Positions 9,105 to 17,627 of a stretch of DNA of 64,000 nucleotides are shown here, piece by piece; the stretch's first letter is position 1; each line of letters starts with the position of its first letter. Under the pieces are notes generated by a model. The model was not told the DNA's origin. It saw nothing but the letters and a program-made list of their open reading frames with translations, and ran no database searches. This stretch comes from an uncultured Oscillospiraceae bacterium (lineage in GTDB: Bacteria; Bacillota; Clostridia; Oscillospirales; Ruminococcaceae). Made by a program: the position numbers and the translations under genes. The stretch covers positions 1-64,000 of the forward strand of contig CAKSPH010000001.1 in NCBI GenBank assembly GCA_934481355.1. Reading direction: 5' to 3'.

Positions 9105-9932
9105 TTACGCTATCGTAATAAATATGGGCTGTTTTTTCCTGAAAACGCATATCTCCTTAAAGCCGATATCTCTCAGCATATCAAGGCACTCCGGAATATC
9201 CGCGCCGACGTCCGCCGTGCGGTGCGCGTCCGAGCCGACGGTTATCATTCTGCCGCCGAGGTCGTAGTAGCGCTTCACATACCCTGCGCTGGGCATGGGG
9301 ACGTGAAGCCCCTTGCGTATCCCCGCCGAGTTCACCTCCAGGGCGATATCCTGCCTGATTATGGTTTCCAGTATCCTGTCGATTATTGCGCCGTATCGGG
9401 TCATGTCCACTTCATGGCCGCCCACATCGCCGCTGATGAAGCGGAGCGGGAACGTAAGGTGCGCCAGCGAGCAGAACTTCCCCCATTCCGCCAGGCGGAG
9501 CTCCTCATCGAAGTATTCGTCAAGGCAGCGGTACCTGTCCTCGTCGCTGTCCGGGACCTGATCCAGCCGCGGGTAAGTCCGGGTGCGGTGGGTGGAGCCA
9601 AGCACAAAATCGTAGTCGTGCTCTGCAAGTATCCTCTCAGCCTGCGGCTGATCGAACAGCGCCTGGCCGAGCTCCGCGCCGTAATAGACCTCCATCTTCC
9701 CGGCGAAACGCTCCTTTATCTCAAGGAACACCCCGCAGGAACGCTCTATCGCGCCCGCGTAATCCCAGCTTCCGAGCTTCTCGTTCTCGATATGATCCGT
9801 CAGCGCATAGTGCTTTATTCCCAGCCCGCAGGCTCGTTCAGCCATGAGCATGGGAAGGTCGCAGCCGTCCGGCGACAGCGTGGAATGGCTGTGTATATCC
9901 GCAGGAATGAACCTGCGTTCAGTGTTATCCAT
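9105..9932 (-). CDS. PHP-domain histidinol-phosphatase-like protein (HisJ family)
   Basis: Metal-dependent phosphoesterase of the PHP superfamily, 275 residues. The metal-binding motifs HSHSTLSPDG, LTDHIE, HDYDFVLGSTH and VGSDAHRTADVG are all present. HisJ members hydrolyse histidinol phosphate, but no other histidine gene lies nearby, and related PHP proteins act on other sugar or nucleotide phosphates, so substrate is open. It is the first gene of the leftward block, divergent from the ACT-domain gene across a 241-base AT-rich gap. Confidence 0.85.
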   Translation of the reverse strand: MDNTERRFIPADIHSHSTLSPDGCDLPMLMAERACGLGIKHYALTDHIENEKLGSWDYAGAIERSCGVFLEIKERFAGKMEVYYGAELGQALFDQPQAERILAEHDYDFVLGSTHRTRTYPRLDQVPDSDEDRYRCLDEYFDEELRLAEWGKFCSLAHLTFPLRFISGDVGGHEVDMTRYGAIIDRILETIIRQDIALEVNSAGIRKGLHVPMPSAGYVKRYYDLGGRMITVGSDAHRTADVGADIPECLDMLRDIGFKEICVFRKKQPIFITIA

Positions 9933-10059
9933 ATTATGACCTTCTTCTGTTCTCTGTACGCTTTTAAAATTGTTGGTGAAAAAAGTGCCTATAATATCAG
10001 TCTTTCAAAAGCGTTTTTTATTATTTTATCACAAAATTTGAATTTTGTCTATGAATACA

Positions 10060-10088
10060 TTTACTTTTTCCGAATTTTTTAGTATAAT
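10060..10088 (+). promoter_or_regulatory. Promoter of the ACT/UPF0210 operon
   Basis: TTTACT (10060-10065), 17-base spacer and TATAAT (10083-10088), about 85 bases before the ACT-domain start codon, in the AT-rich divergent gap 9933-10173. Confidence 0.6.
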
Positions 10089-10173
10089 AGATAAGAAAGA
10101 TAAAAAAACAAGGCTTGCGGCTGATATTTTTATACATATTGAATACAAATCGACCGCAGAACAGGAGGACATA

Positions 10174-10443
10174 ATGAGAGCAGTTGTTGCTGTAATTGGT
10201 AAGGACACAGTCGGTATTCTGGCAAAGGTGAGCGGTATATGCGCCGAGCACAACGCAAACGTAATGGACGTTACCCAGACCATCATGCAGGATCTCTTCG
10301 CAATGACCATGATGATCGAGATATCCAGACTGAACATCGACTACATCGACTTTGCAGACAAGCTGACAAAGGCGGGCAGCGAGATGGGACTCCAGGTGCA
10401 CGTTATGCACGAGGACATCTTCAACGCCATGCACACAATATGA
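10174..10443 (+). CDS. ACT-domain protein (UPF0237 type)
   Basis: An 89-residue single ACT domain (RAVVAVIGKDTVGILAKVSGICAEHNANVMDVTQT), the fold that binds amino acids and other small ligands to control partner enzymes. Start chosen at 10174: AGGAGG lies at 10163-10168, whereas upstream in-frame ATGs fall in the promoter. It precedes the UPF0210 gene by 19 bases, a pairing common in Firmicutes, suggesting it is the regulatory subunit of that protein. The ligand is unknown. Confidence 0.9.
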   Translation: MRAVVAVIGKDTVGILAKVSGICAEHNANVMDVTQTIMQDLFAMTMMIEISRLNIDYIDFADKLTKAGSEMGLQVHVMHEDIFNAMHTI

Positions 10444-10462
10444 TTAAGGAGAACGCCGACAG

Positions 10463-11818
10463 ATGTTTAATTCAGGTGACATATTAGAAACGATAAAGAT
10501 GATACAGGAGGAGAACCTTGATATCCGCACCATCACAATGGGTATCTCGCTTCTCGACTGTATCGACAGCGACATAGACAAGGCGTGCGACAAGGTCTAC
10601 GACAAGATCATGCGCAAGGCCGAGCACCTCGTTAAAACCGGCGAGGATATCGAAAAGCAGTACGGTATCCCGATAGTAAACAAGCGTATCTCCGTTACGC
10701 CCATCGCGATGGTATCCGCAGCCTGCAAGGGCAGCCCCGTAAAGTTCGCGAAGGCGCTCCAGCGCGCGGCTGACGGCACCGGCGTAAACTACCTCGGCGG
10801 ATACTCCGCACTGGTGCACAAGGGATTCTCCGCAGGTGACCGCGAGCTCATCGAGTCAATCCCGGAGGCTCTCGCAGTTACCAGCAACGTATGTTCCTCC
10901 GTCAATATCGGCTCCACAAGGGCTGGTATCAACATGGACGCAGTTGCAATGATGGGTCAGGTTATCCTTGACGCCGCAGAGGCGACAAAGGACAACAGCT
11001 ACTTCGGCGCGGCAAAGATCGTTGTATTCTGCAACGCAGTAGAGGATAACCCGTTCATGGCAGGCGCATTCCACGGCGTCGGCGAGTACGACTGTGAGAT
11101 AAACGTGGGCGTTTCCGGACCGGGCGTTGTACGCGCGGCTCTCCGCAAGCACCCTGAAGCGAACATCAGCGAGATCGCGGACGTTATCAAAAAGACCGCG
11201 TTCAAGATAACCAGAATGGGTCAGCTCGTTGGTACGGAAGCATCCCACAGGCTCGGCGTCCCGTTCGGAATCGTTGACCTCTCCCTCGCGCCTACTCCCG
11301 CTGTCGGCGACTCCGTAGCGCATATCCTCGAGGAGATAGGCCTTGAGAGCTGCGGCTGCCACGGCACCACCGCCTGCCTCGCAATGCTCAACGACGCAGT
11401 AAAGAAGGGCGGCGTAATGGCTTCCTCGCACGTCGGCGGACTTTCCGGCGCGTTTATCCCGGTCTCCGAGGACGCGGGCATGATAGACGCGGCAGTAAAG
11501 GGCTCCCTTGGTCTGGAGAAGCTCGAGGCCATGACCGCCGTCTGCTCCGTAGGTCTTGACATGATCGCCATTCCCGGTGACACTCCCGCTGACACCATCT
11601 CCGCCATCATTGCGGACGAGGCCGCTATCGGAATGGTCAACAGCAAGACCACCGCAGTCCGCGTGATCCCCGCCATCGGCAAGAAGGAAGGCGACATGAT
11701 CGAGTTCGGCGGTCTGTTCGGCTCCGCCCCCGTAATGCCGGTAAGCAGATTCTCCGCAAGCAAGTTCATCAGCCGCGGCGGACGTATTCCTGCTCCGCTC
11801 CAGAGCCTTAAGAACTGA
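10463..11818 (+). CDS. UPF0210/DUF711 family protein
   Basis: A 451-residue member of the UPF0210 family, related in fold to glycyl-radical-type barrels but with no established reaction that I know. Recognised from [13 protein letters not shown] near the start, [20 protein letters not shown], the acidic/glycine-rich middle and the carboxy-terminal [11 protein letters not shown]. Codon use is strongly biased to C/G endings, suggesting good expression. Together with the ACT gene it forms a two-gene operon ending at a pair of hairpins at 11827-11896. Confidence 0.92.
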   Translation: MFNSGDILETIKMIQEENLDIRTITMGISLLDCIDSDIDKACDKVYDKIMRKAEHLVKTGEDIEKQYGIPIVNKRISVTPIAMVSAACKGSPVKFAKALQRAADGTGVNYLGGYSALVHKGFSAGDRELIESIPEALAVTSNVCSSVNIGSTRAGINMDAVAMMGQVILDAAEATKDNSYFGAAKIVVFCNAVEDNPFMAGAFHGVGEYDCEINVGVSGPGVVRAALRKHPEANISEIADVIKKTAFKITRMGQLVGTEASHRLGVPFGIVDLSLAPTPAVGDSVAHILEEIGLESCGCHGTTACLAMLNDAVKKGGVMASSHVGGLSGAFIPVSEDAGMIDAAVKGSLGLEKLEAMTAVCSVGLDMIAIPGDTPADTISAIIADEAAIGMVNSKTTAVRVIPAIGKKEGDMIEFGGLFGSAPVMPVSRFSASKFISRGGRIPAPLQSLKN

Positions 11819-11826
11819 TATTTCGA

Positions 11827-11853
11827 CCCGCCGCCAGCGAATACTGCGGCGGG
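11827..11853 (+). terminator. Hairpin after the UPF0210 gene
   Basis: Arms CCCGCCGC (11827-11834) and GCGGCGGG (11846-11853), followed by TGTTTATTAT. The T-tract is weak; a second, better hairpin follows at 11864. Confidence 0.6.
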
Positions 11854-11863
11854 TGTTTATTAT

Positions 11864-11896
11864 GAAAAAATCCCGGTTCATCACCGGGATTTTTTC
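11864..11896. terminator. Bidirectional terminator between convergent genes
   Basis: Arms TCCCGGT (11871-11877) and ACCGGGA (11883-11889) flanked by six A on the left and six T on the right. It can stop the UPF0210 operon rightward and the small membrane gene leftward; the latter's stop codon abuts it. Confidence 0.85.
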
Positions 11897-12336
11897 TATA
11901 CCACACCCAGAAACATAAGCGAAAGCCACGCGAATCCTGCGGCTGCCGCCACGCTCAGCGGGAATCCCATGAACACGGTAGTCAGGGCGTTAAGGTCGAA
12001 TACCCTGCCGCTTCTTGTCAGCCGGAGCTTTACTTCCCTGTCAGGCTTGTATATCCTGCCGCGCATGACAAATTCCGCCGGGAATATATTCGCATATTCC
12101 GCGCCGCCGATAAGGTACACCGCCGATTCGAACCGCTTTTCCTTCCGGAATCCGCTGAACCTGCCGCGCTTTCTTTCTCCGCGAAGTATCATCGCAAGGC
12201 ATACCGCGAAGAATCCCGCCGTAAGCAGAGCCGCCAGCGACACCAGCATCAGGAATCCGAGCAGGATATACCATATATCCACACCCGCCAGAGCCAGTAT
12301 GAAGACTATCGCCGCCGCTCCGAGAATTATCTCCAT
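11896..12336 (-). CDS. Small membrane protein, unknown function
   Basis: A 146-residue protein I do not recognise. It has two adjacent N-terminal membrane segments (residues about 3-26 and 28-50), a basic cytosolic stretch (RGERKRGRFSGFRKEKRFE), a soluble middle of about 60 residues, and one C-terminal membrane segment (residues about 120-142). A CACCTCC complement just before the start gives a GGAGGTG ribosome site. It lies after the terminator of the flavodoxin-fold gene, so it needs its own promoter, which I could not place. No conserved functional residue is obvious. Confidence 0.65.
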   Translation of the reverse strand: MEIILGAAAIVFILALAGVDIWYILLGFLMLVSLAALLTAGFFAVCLAMILRGERKRGRFSGFRKEKRFESAVYLIGGAEYANIFPAEFVMRGRIYKPDREVKLRLTRSGRVFDLNALTTVFMGFPLSVAAAAGFAWLSLMFLGVV

Positions 12337-12353
12337 GGGACACCTCCGTCAAG

Positions 12354-12382
12354 CAAAAGGGCAGGCGCGCGCCTGCCCCTTT
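12354..12382 (-). terminator. Terminator of the acyl-assembly operon
   Basis: A perfect 20-base palindrome at 12359-12378 (arms GGGCAGGCGC/GCGCCTGCCC) followed on the minus strand by TTTTGC. It lies just after the flavodoxin-fold stop codon and closes the leftward operon. Confidence 0.85.
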
Positions 12383-12386
12383 ATGT

Positions 12387-13094
12387 TTACCTGTTCATTT
12401 CCCAGTGGGCGAGAGTGATGGTCTCAAAGCCCTTGGGTGAAAGAATAGGCCTTGCGATACGCTTCTTTGTCTCCTCGGAAAGAGCGCGGTTCTGCGCAAA
12501 TTCCGCGCCCGCTTTCTTTATGTCGGCAAGGTAGCCCTCGCGCTGGCGCTTTGCCTTTTCTGCGATGAAAAGCTCGCCCTCCGGACACAGGATAGCGGTA
12601 TAGTGCCCGTCCCCCGCGATGAGGTCAAGCTGCTTCAGCAGCGCGGGGTACATCGGCTTTGCGTCAACATAGCCGCAGGTGGTGATGACTACAAGGCGCT
12701 TTTCGTGCATGGATTCGTCCCGCAGCTCATGGAAGCTTGCATTCTTGTCCTCCACAAGATTGCCCATGTACGGCAGCATGAAGGGCAGGCAGCGGTCTGT
12801 CATTGCCTTCATCTGCGAGGGCATTCCGAAGAAGTACAGCGGGAAGCTCTCGATAACGATATCCGCAGCCTTTATCTTCTCATAGATGGACTGCATATCG
12901 TCCTTTATAACGCACTGCCCCGGAGTTCTGCTCCAGCATGAGAAGCAGCCGCAGCAGGGGTTTATGTTCATTTTGTAGATATCTGCCTGCTCTACCTCGG
13001 TGTCCTCCGGGAATCCGGAAAGGAATGCCCTGGTTATATTCAGCGTATTGCTCCGCCCTGCCTTGGGGCTTCCGTTCAATACTAATACTCTCAT
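12387..13094 (-). CDS. Flavodoxin-fold NAD(P)H-dependent FMN oxidoreductase
   Basis: A 235-residue protein with the FMN-binding flavodoxin fold: LNGSPKAGRSNTLNI holds the phosphate loop, and NPCCGCFSCWSRTPGQCVIKDDM is the cysteine-rich segment of iron-sulfur-flavoprotein or azoreductase-like members. It starts 9 bases after the phosphopantetheinyl transferase gene and precedes the operon terminator, so it is the last gene of the acyl-assembly operon. It could reduce an acyl intermediate or simply be carried along; the sequence does not decide. Confidence 0.85.
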   Translation of the reverse strand: MRVLVLNGSPKAGRSNTLNITRAFLSGFPEDTEVEQADIYKMNINPCCGCFSCWSRTPGQCVIKDDMQSIYEKIKAADIVIESFPLYFFGMPSQMKAMTDRCLPFMLPYMGNLVEDKNASFHELRDESMHEKRLVVITTCGYVDAKPMYPALLKQLDLIAGDGHYTAILCPEGELFIAEKAKRQREGYLADIKKAGAEFAQNRALSEETKKRIARPILSPKGFETITLAHWEMNR

Positions 13095-13103
13095 TTGTTC
13101 TCC

Positions 13104-13724
13104 TTATTCTCCCTGCTCAGGCAGGCTTATGCTGTAATAATACCGCTTCCCGCAGCTTGTGATGATACCGTTCGTGAAGCACCCCGGCGCAGGAACATCG
13201 TCATGCCCACAGCGCTTGTAGAAGCTTTCCCGCTTCGTCCACGCCCGGAAGAAATCGTCAGCCCGTGTATTGCTCCGCAGAAATCCGTTGAGCTCGCTCT
13301 GGCTCATGAATGTCCGCGCAAGCTCCTCCATACGTTCATGGCTGTAATTCCGGGCAAACTGGATATCTGCGCCAACGGAAGCGTCCGCGCCTATCGCAAC
13401 GCAGCACAGCGCCGCGCCCTCGGAGTGTGAAACGCTGAAATCAAGGTCGTTGCGGTTTATCACGCAGGGTCTGCCGTCGGAATTCCGCGCGATTGCAAGG
13501 CTCATGCGGTCAATTCCGTGCTTTTTCAGCAAGTTGTCCAGCAGGACGAGTGCGCAGGCGCTCTCGGTGAACGCCTCCCTGTGCCTTGCGTATTTTCCGG
13601 TTATGTAGTCGAAGTACTCCCCGCACATCGGCGAATACTCGCCCCGGAGAACCTCAGCGCGCTTTAGAAGCTCGCTCCCGCCCGAAACTATGCAGGCGGA
13701 GAAATCATATGTCAGCTCAGCCAT
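13104..13724 (-). CDS. 4'-phosphopantetheinyl transferase (Sfp-type)
   Basis: Transfers the phosphopantetheine arm from coenzyme A to the serine of acyl carrier proteins. The 206-residue protein is close to Sfp length and carries FSVSHSEGAALCCVA, the metal-binding GADIQFARNYSHERMEELA and FFRAWTKRESFYKRCG. It overlaps fabZ by 8 bases. A Sfp-type enzyme inside the operon, rather than an isolated AcpS, suggests it activates the operon's own carrier protein; this is inference. Confidence 0.92.
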   Translation of the reverse strand: MAELTYDFSACIVSGGSELLKRAEVLRGEYSPMCGEYFDYITGKYARHREAFTESACALVLLDNLLKKHGIDRMSLAIARNSDGRPCVINRNDLDFSVSHSEGAALCCVAIGADASVGADIQFARNYSHERMEELARTFMSQSELNGFLRSNTRADDFFRAWTKRESFYKRCGHDDVPAPGCFTNGIITSCGKRYYYSISLPEQGE

Positions 13725-14166
13725 AAACAGCGCTCTTATCCATTGCAGTGAACAGCATACTGCCCTTTGCCTTTACAGCACCGTCGCAGGATATCACAGC
13801 GGAGAATTCAGCCGCAGCCGCGGATATCATCTCAGCCTTTACGGATATCTCCAGCCTGTCGCCCGGAATGACCGGCCTCAGGAACTTGAAATCCTTGACC
13901 TTAAGCAGCACATACAGCTTGTCGTCGCCGGGCACGACCCTGTCGGGAGCTATGACCAGGCTGCAAAGCTGCGCGGCGCTCTCTATCAGAAGTACGCCGG
14001 GCATTATCGGCGCGTCCGGAAAGTGCCCCATGAAGTAGGGCTCGTTCACGGAAACGCATTTTATTCCCTTTGCGGATTCATTCGGCACAAGCTCCGTCAC
14101 CCGCTCTATCATCTGGAACGGCGGACGCTGCTTTATGCGCGCGTTTATCTCCATAAGATTCATCAT
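13717..14166 (-). CDS. fabZ: 3-hydroxyacyl-ACP dehydratase, FabZ-like
   Basis: Hot-dog-fold dehydratase that removes water from 3-hydroxyacyl-ACP. The 149 residues include PPFQMIERV, the catalytic-histidine loop GHFPDAPIMPGVLLIESAAQL and FLRPVIPGDRL. Its first ATG overlaps the fabG stop (ATGA); a GGAGG lies nine bases upstream, and a second ATG follows at once. It may serve the dedicated ACP rather than general fatty-acid synthesis, since no fabD, fabH or accABCD genes accompany it here. Confidence 0.92.
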   Translation of the reverse strand: MMNLMEINARIKQRPPFQMIERVTELVPNESAKGIKCVSVNEPYFMGHFPDAPIMPGVLLIESAAQLCSLVIAPDRVVPGDDKLYVLLKVKDFKFLRPVIPGDRLEISVKAEMISAAAAEFSAVISCDGAVKAKGSMLFTAMDKSAVYG

Positions 14167-14897
14167 AAGCTGAGACCTCCGTCAAGCACGATGACCTGTC
14201 CGGTCACATAGGCGAACGCGTCGGAACAGAGCTGTGCAACCACGTCGGCGACCTCGGAAGCCTTGCCCAGCCTGTGCATGGGGATAGCCTTCAGGTACTC
14301 CTCCTTCTTGTCCTCCGGGATAGCGTCAAGCATTTCGGTTTCAATGAAGCCGGGAGCTACCGCATTCACGCGGATGCCGCGCGGAGCCAGCTCCTTTGCA
14401 AGGGTAGCCGTCATGGAGTTCACCGCGCCCTTGGTCGCGCTGTAAACGCCCTGTCCCTCCACCGCAAGCACCGAGCTTACGGAAGAAACGTTGATGATAA
14501 CGCCCTGCTTCCTGCTCATCATTTTGAGCGCCGCCTGCTGTGCGCAGTGGAAATAGCCCTTGATGTTGATGTCAAGGCTTCTTGTGAGGGAATCCTCGTT
14601 TATCATCAGCAGATAAGCGTCGTCCACAACTCCTGCGTTGTTAACGAGCACGTCCAGCCTGCCGAACGCCTTGTGAGCCTCGCGGAACATATTCTGTACT
14701 TCCCTGAGGTCGGCGGTGTTCGCCTTTATTGCGACAGCCTTCCGCCCGAGCGCCTCTATCGCGGAAACTGCCTCCTGCGCCTTAGCCTCGTTTGAGTTAT
14801 AGTTCACCACTATATCATAGCCGCATTCCGCAAGTCTCAGCGCGCACGCCTTGCCTATCCCCCGGGAAGCGCCCGTAACCAGTGCAACCTTCTCCAT
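14163..14897 (-). CDS. fabG: 3-oxoacyl-ACP reductase, FabG-like SDR
   Basis: NADPH-dependent short-chain reductase acting on 3-oxoacyl-ACP. The 244 residues show the cofactor motif TGASRGIGKACA, NNAGV, the catalytic triad region INVSSVSSV...YSATKGAV and a carboxy-terminal TGQVIVLDGGLSL. It follows the ketosynthase fusion after a 98-base gap that contains a conserved 3'-UTR hairpin, and is itself overlapped by fabZ. It is a clear FabG homologue; whether it serves primary or specialised acyl synthesis is open. Confidence 0.93.
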   Translation of the reverse strand: MEKVALVTGASRGIGKACALRLAECGYDIVVNYNSNEAKAQEAVSAIEALGRKAVAIKANTADLREVQNMFREAHKAFGRLDVLVNNAGVVDDAYLLMINEDSLTRSLDINIKGYFHCAQQAALKMMSRKQGVIINVSSVSSVLAVEGQGVYSATKGAVNSMTATLAKELAPRGIRVNAVAPGFIETEMLDAIPEDKKEEYLKAIPMHRLGKASEVADVVAQLCSDAFAYVTGQVIVLDGGLSL

Positions 14898-14949
14898 TTA
14901 TCCTCCTGAAACGATTCGGAATCCGGCGCCTGCGTTTCGCAGGTGATTT

Positions 14950-14988
14950 TATGGCAGCACCGCGAAGCGGCGCCATAATTCCGAATTT
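14950..14988 (-). repeat. 3'-UTR hairpin family, copy after the ketosynthase gene
   Basis: Read on the minus strand, AAATTCGGAATTA begins 8 bases after the ketosynthase stop codon. It is followed by the stem GCGCCGC-TTC-GCGGTGC. Comparable copies follow the M23 gene (23185) and the GGDEF/EAL gene (32980), always in sense orientation; stem bases differ but pairing is kept. Here it lies within the operon rather than before a terminator. Confidence 0.55.
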
Positions 14989-14995
14989 GAATAAC

Positions 14996-17332
14996 TTATG
15001 CCTTTTTAAGTACTACTGCGGAATAAGACCCGCCTGCGCCCCAAGCAGCCGCCAGGATATACCTGTATCCTGAAACGTCCGCGTCGGAAGCCCTGCCGCC
15101 GATGTAAGCCCTGGCGGTGCCGCCGAGCTTGCCGGACAGCAGCTTTGCCGCATATGCAGCCTGCTCTGCGCCCGCAGCGGCTCTTGCCTCGCCGATGTTC
15201 TCCCTTACGGCGAATACCGGGATATCCCTGCCGAATACCTGCCTGTACGCGGAAAGTTCAAGGCTGTCAATATCCTTGTGACCGTCAGCGAAGCCGCTTA
15301 CCGCGTCTATCTCTGCAGGAGTGATCCCTGCGTCCGCGCAGGCCTGCTCGATTGCCTTTACCAGCGCGTCACCGGAGCCTGCGATGGTTCCGTACTCAAC
15401 GGCGTGGTGAGTCATTGCGCAGCCTGCTACCTCGGCGTATTTCTCAACGCCGCGCTTTGCAGCGGAGCTCTCCTTTTCGATGATGAGGGAAACGGAGCCC
15501 TCGCCGAGCACGAAGCCGGGCTTATCAAGGGAGTAGGGCTTTGTCTCAGCCAGCAGGCCGAGTTTTCCGTAGAGCTCTGCGTCTACGTCCGTGTTCTCGT
15601 CAGTGCCGCTTGCGACCATGATGTCCTCGCTGCCGCTGTGCAGCACGTCCGCAGCGTAGCACACGCTCTGGAGTCCCGCCTGAACGCTGTTCGCAACGGT
15701 TACGTTGTAGCCCTTTATTCCTGCGAAAATGCTGAAATATCCGCCCGCCGCATTGTATACGGTGTTCGGGAATGAGAACGCGCTGCCGTTAGCGGTGCCG
15801 CCCTCGACTACCGCCTTCTGGAAGCCGACTATCTCGGTCATGGGTCCGTCGGAAGTTCCCACAACTATGCCGATATCGTTCTCGTTGCTCTCGTCTATGG
15901 TTACCTTGCCGTCAGCAAGCGCGCGCATTCCGCTTATGAGCTGTATCTGGCTGAAGCGGTCGAGCTTGCGGTAGAACGCCATCTTGATCCCGTGCTCCTT
16001 GTAATCGTCAGATGTGAGCTGAGCGCGGATCCCCTTTCCGTCCTCCCCGGTGCTGCCGACTACCTCGCCGATACCGGTGATGTAGAGCTTCTCCCTGTTG
16101 GTGTGGTCGGGGATATCGTGCGGATTCTTCGCGAACACGATACTAGCGTTGTTTCCGCCGAACGCAAAGGAGTTGGACACCGCGTAGTTCACGGTTTTTT
16201 CTCTCTTGGTGTTCGGAACGAAATCTATCCCGCCAGCCTTTTCCTTAAGAACCGCGAGGTCCTCGTCGGAATAGCCGATGGTCGGCGGAACGATATCCTC
16301 GCATACCGCCTTGACGGTGAGCACAGCCTCAATGGAGCCCGCCGCGCCCAGGCAGTGTCCTGTCATGGACTTGGTGGAACTTACGGAAAGGTGTTTGTTC
16401 TCGTCGAACAGCGTGTGAAGCGAAAGGAACTCCGCCTCGTCGTTCTTTGCCGTGCCGGTGCCGTGGGCGTTGATGTAGTCGATGTCCGTGAAATCCAGGC
16501 CGGAGTTCTTCACAGCGCGGCGGATAGCGCTCATCTGTCCCTGTCCGTCCGGGCGGGGAGCCGTGATGTGGTGCGCGTCGGAGCTTACTCCGGAGCCGAG
16601 TATCTCGCAGTAGATCTTCGCGCCGCGGGCCTTTGCGTGCTCGTAGCTCTCAACGATGAGGATACCGGCGCCCTCGCCGAGGGTAATGCCGTTGCTGTGG
16701 TTGAACGGCGAGCAGGCATTCTCAGCCAGCGCATGGAGCGCGTGGAATCCCGCATAGGCAAGCGAAGAAAAGCTGTCGGAGCCGCCCGCAACAAACGCGT
16801 CAGCCTTGCCCGCGCGGATAAGGTCGCAGGCATAGGAAAGGCTCATCGTACCAGCCGCGCAGGCGTTAACGATATTCGCGGTAGCGCCGTTGAGCCCGAA
16901 GTGCTTCGCAACGTTGTTAGCGATAGCGGCAGCGGGCATCTTCAGGATATCGGAGGGCTTTGCGGAGCCCGTCCTGAACTCATCCGTATAGTACTTGTCA
17001 ATGCTTGCCGCGCCGCCGACGCAGTTGCCCACGATAACGCCGATACGGCCGGAATTATCGGCAGTCACGCTGTAACCGGCGTCCGCGAGGGCCTCGCCCG
17101 CCGCCTTTATGCACAGCAGCGAGCTTCGGTCGTAGTCCTCGCCGGAAAGCTCCGCGGAGCTTTCAGCTACCTCTGCCCCCTTGTGAGCGTAGCAGCCCTC
17201 GGTTGAGAAAGTCTTTACGTCCCGGATACCTGTGACGCCGCCGGAAGCCGCGCTCCAGCACTTGTCGGTGCCGTCGCCCAGCGCGCAGATAAGTCCCAGA
17301 CCGGTGACAACGCATCTAGTTTCGTTTCCCAT
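14996..17332 (-). CDS. Fused beta-ketoacyl-ACP synthase with inactive second ketosynthase domain
   Basis: One 778-residue protein with two tandem thiolase-fold ketosynthase domains. Domain 1 (residues 1-405) has the full condensing triad: Cys158 (NACAAG), His290 (INAHGTGT) and His326 with Lys321 (KSMTGHCLGAAGS). Domain 2 (about 415-775) keeps the fold (SFPNTVYNAAGGY, GFVLGEGSV) but has NSVQAG at the cysteine site, with Val550/Gln551, and loses both histidine motifs. This resembles the KS-alpha/KS-beta (chain-length-factor) pairs of type II polyketide systems, fused into one chain. It starts 3 bases after the ACP stop. General FabF/FabB proteins are about 410 residues and single. Product unknown. 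Confidence 0.9.
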   Translation of the reverse strand: MGNETRCVVTGLGLICALGDGTDKCWSAASGGVTGIRDVKTFSTEGCYAHKGAEVAESSAELSGEDYDRSSLLCIKAAGEALADAGYSVTADNSGRIGVIVGNCVGGAASIDKYYTDEFRTGSAKPSDILKMPAAAIANNVAKHFGLNGATANIVNACAAGTMSLSYACDLIRAGKADAFVAGGSDSFSSLAYAGFHALHALAENACSPFNHSNGITLGEGAGILIVESYEHAKARGAKIYCEILGSGVSSDAHHITAPRPDGQGQMSAIRRAVKNSGLDFTDIDYINAHGTGTAKNDEAEFLSLHTLFDENKHLSVSSTKSMTGHCLGAAGSIEAVLTVKAVCEDIVPPTIGYSDEDLAVLKEKAGGIDFVPNTKREKTVNYAVSNSFAFGGNNASIVFAKNPHDIPDHTNREKLYITGIGEVVGSTGEDGKGIRAQLTSDDYKEHGIKMAFYRKLDRFSQIQLISGMRALADGKVTIDESNENDIGIVVGTSDGPMTEIVGFQKAVVEGGTANGSAFSFPNTVYNAAGGYFSIFAGIKGYNVTVANSVQAGLQSVCYAADVLHSGSEDIMVASGTDENTDVDAELYGKLGLLAETKPYSLDKPGFVLGEGSVSLIIEKESSAAKRGVEKYAEVAGCAMTHHAVEYGTIAGSGDALVKAIEQACADAGITPAEIDAVSGFADGHKDIDSLELSAYRQVFGRDIPVFAVRENIGEARAAAGAEQAAYAAKLLSGKLGGTARAYIGGRASDADVSGYRYILAAAWGAGGSYSAVVLKKA

Positions 17333-17335
17333 GAA

Positions 17336-17581
17336 TTATTCTCCCATGTGCTCCTCAACATACTTGGTGAGGGTCTCGATAGACTGGAAGTTCTCCCTTG
17401 CAGCGCCTGTCATCTGTACGCCGAACAGGTTGTCGATACCTGCGATGATCTCGATGGAGTCGATGGAGTCAAGTCCGATATCGTCGCCGAACAGCTCGCT
17501 TGTGTACTCCAGCTCGTCAGCGGGGATACGAAGGTTCTCTACCAGCATATTCTTGATCTTTTCTGCGATTTCTGTGTTCAT
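17336..17581 (-). CDS. Acyl carrier protein
   Basis: An 81-residue acidic carrier protein with the phosphopantetheine site GLDSIDSIE (the Ser of DSID) and the usual four-helix layout. It lies between the acyltransferase and the ketosynthase fusion, 3 bases from the latter. Its site context DSID, rather than the DSLD/DSLE common in fatty-acid ACPs, and its place in a self-contained operon fit a dedicated carrier. Named by family only. Confidence 0.93.
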   Translation of the reverse strand: MNTEIAEKIKNMLVENLRIPADELEYTSELFGDDIGLDSIDSIEIIAGIDNLFGVQMTGAARENFQSIETLTKYVEEHMGE

Positions 17582-17627
17582 TGTTATTACCTCTCAAAAA
17601 ATAATTTCCTGCGGCTGTGCCGCGTGT

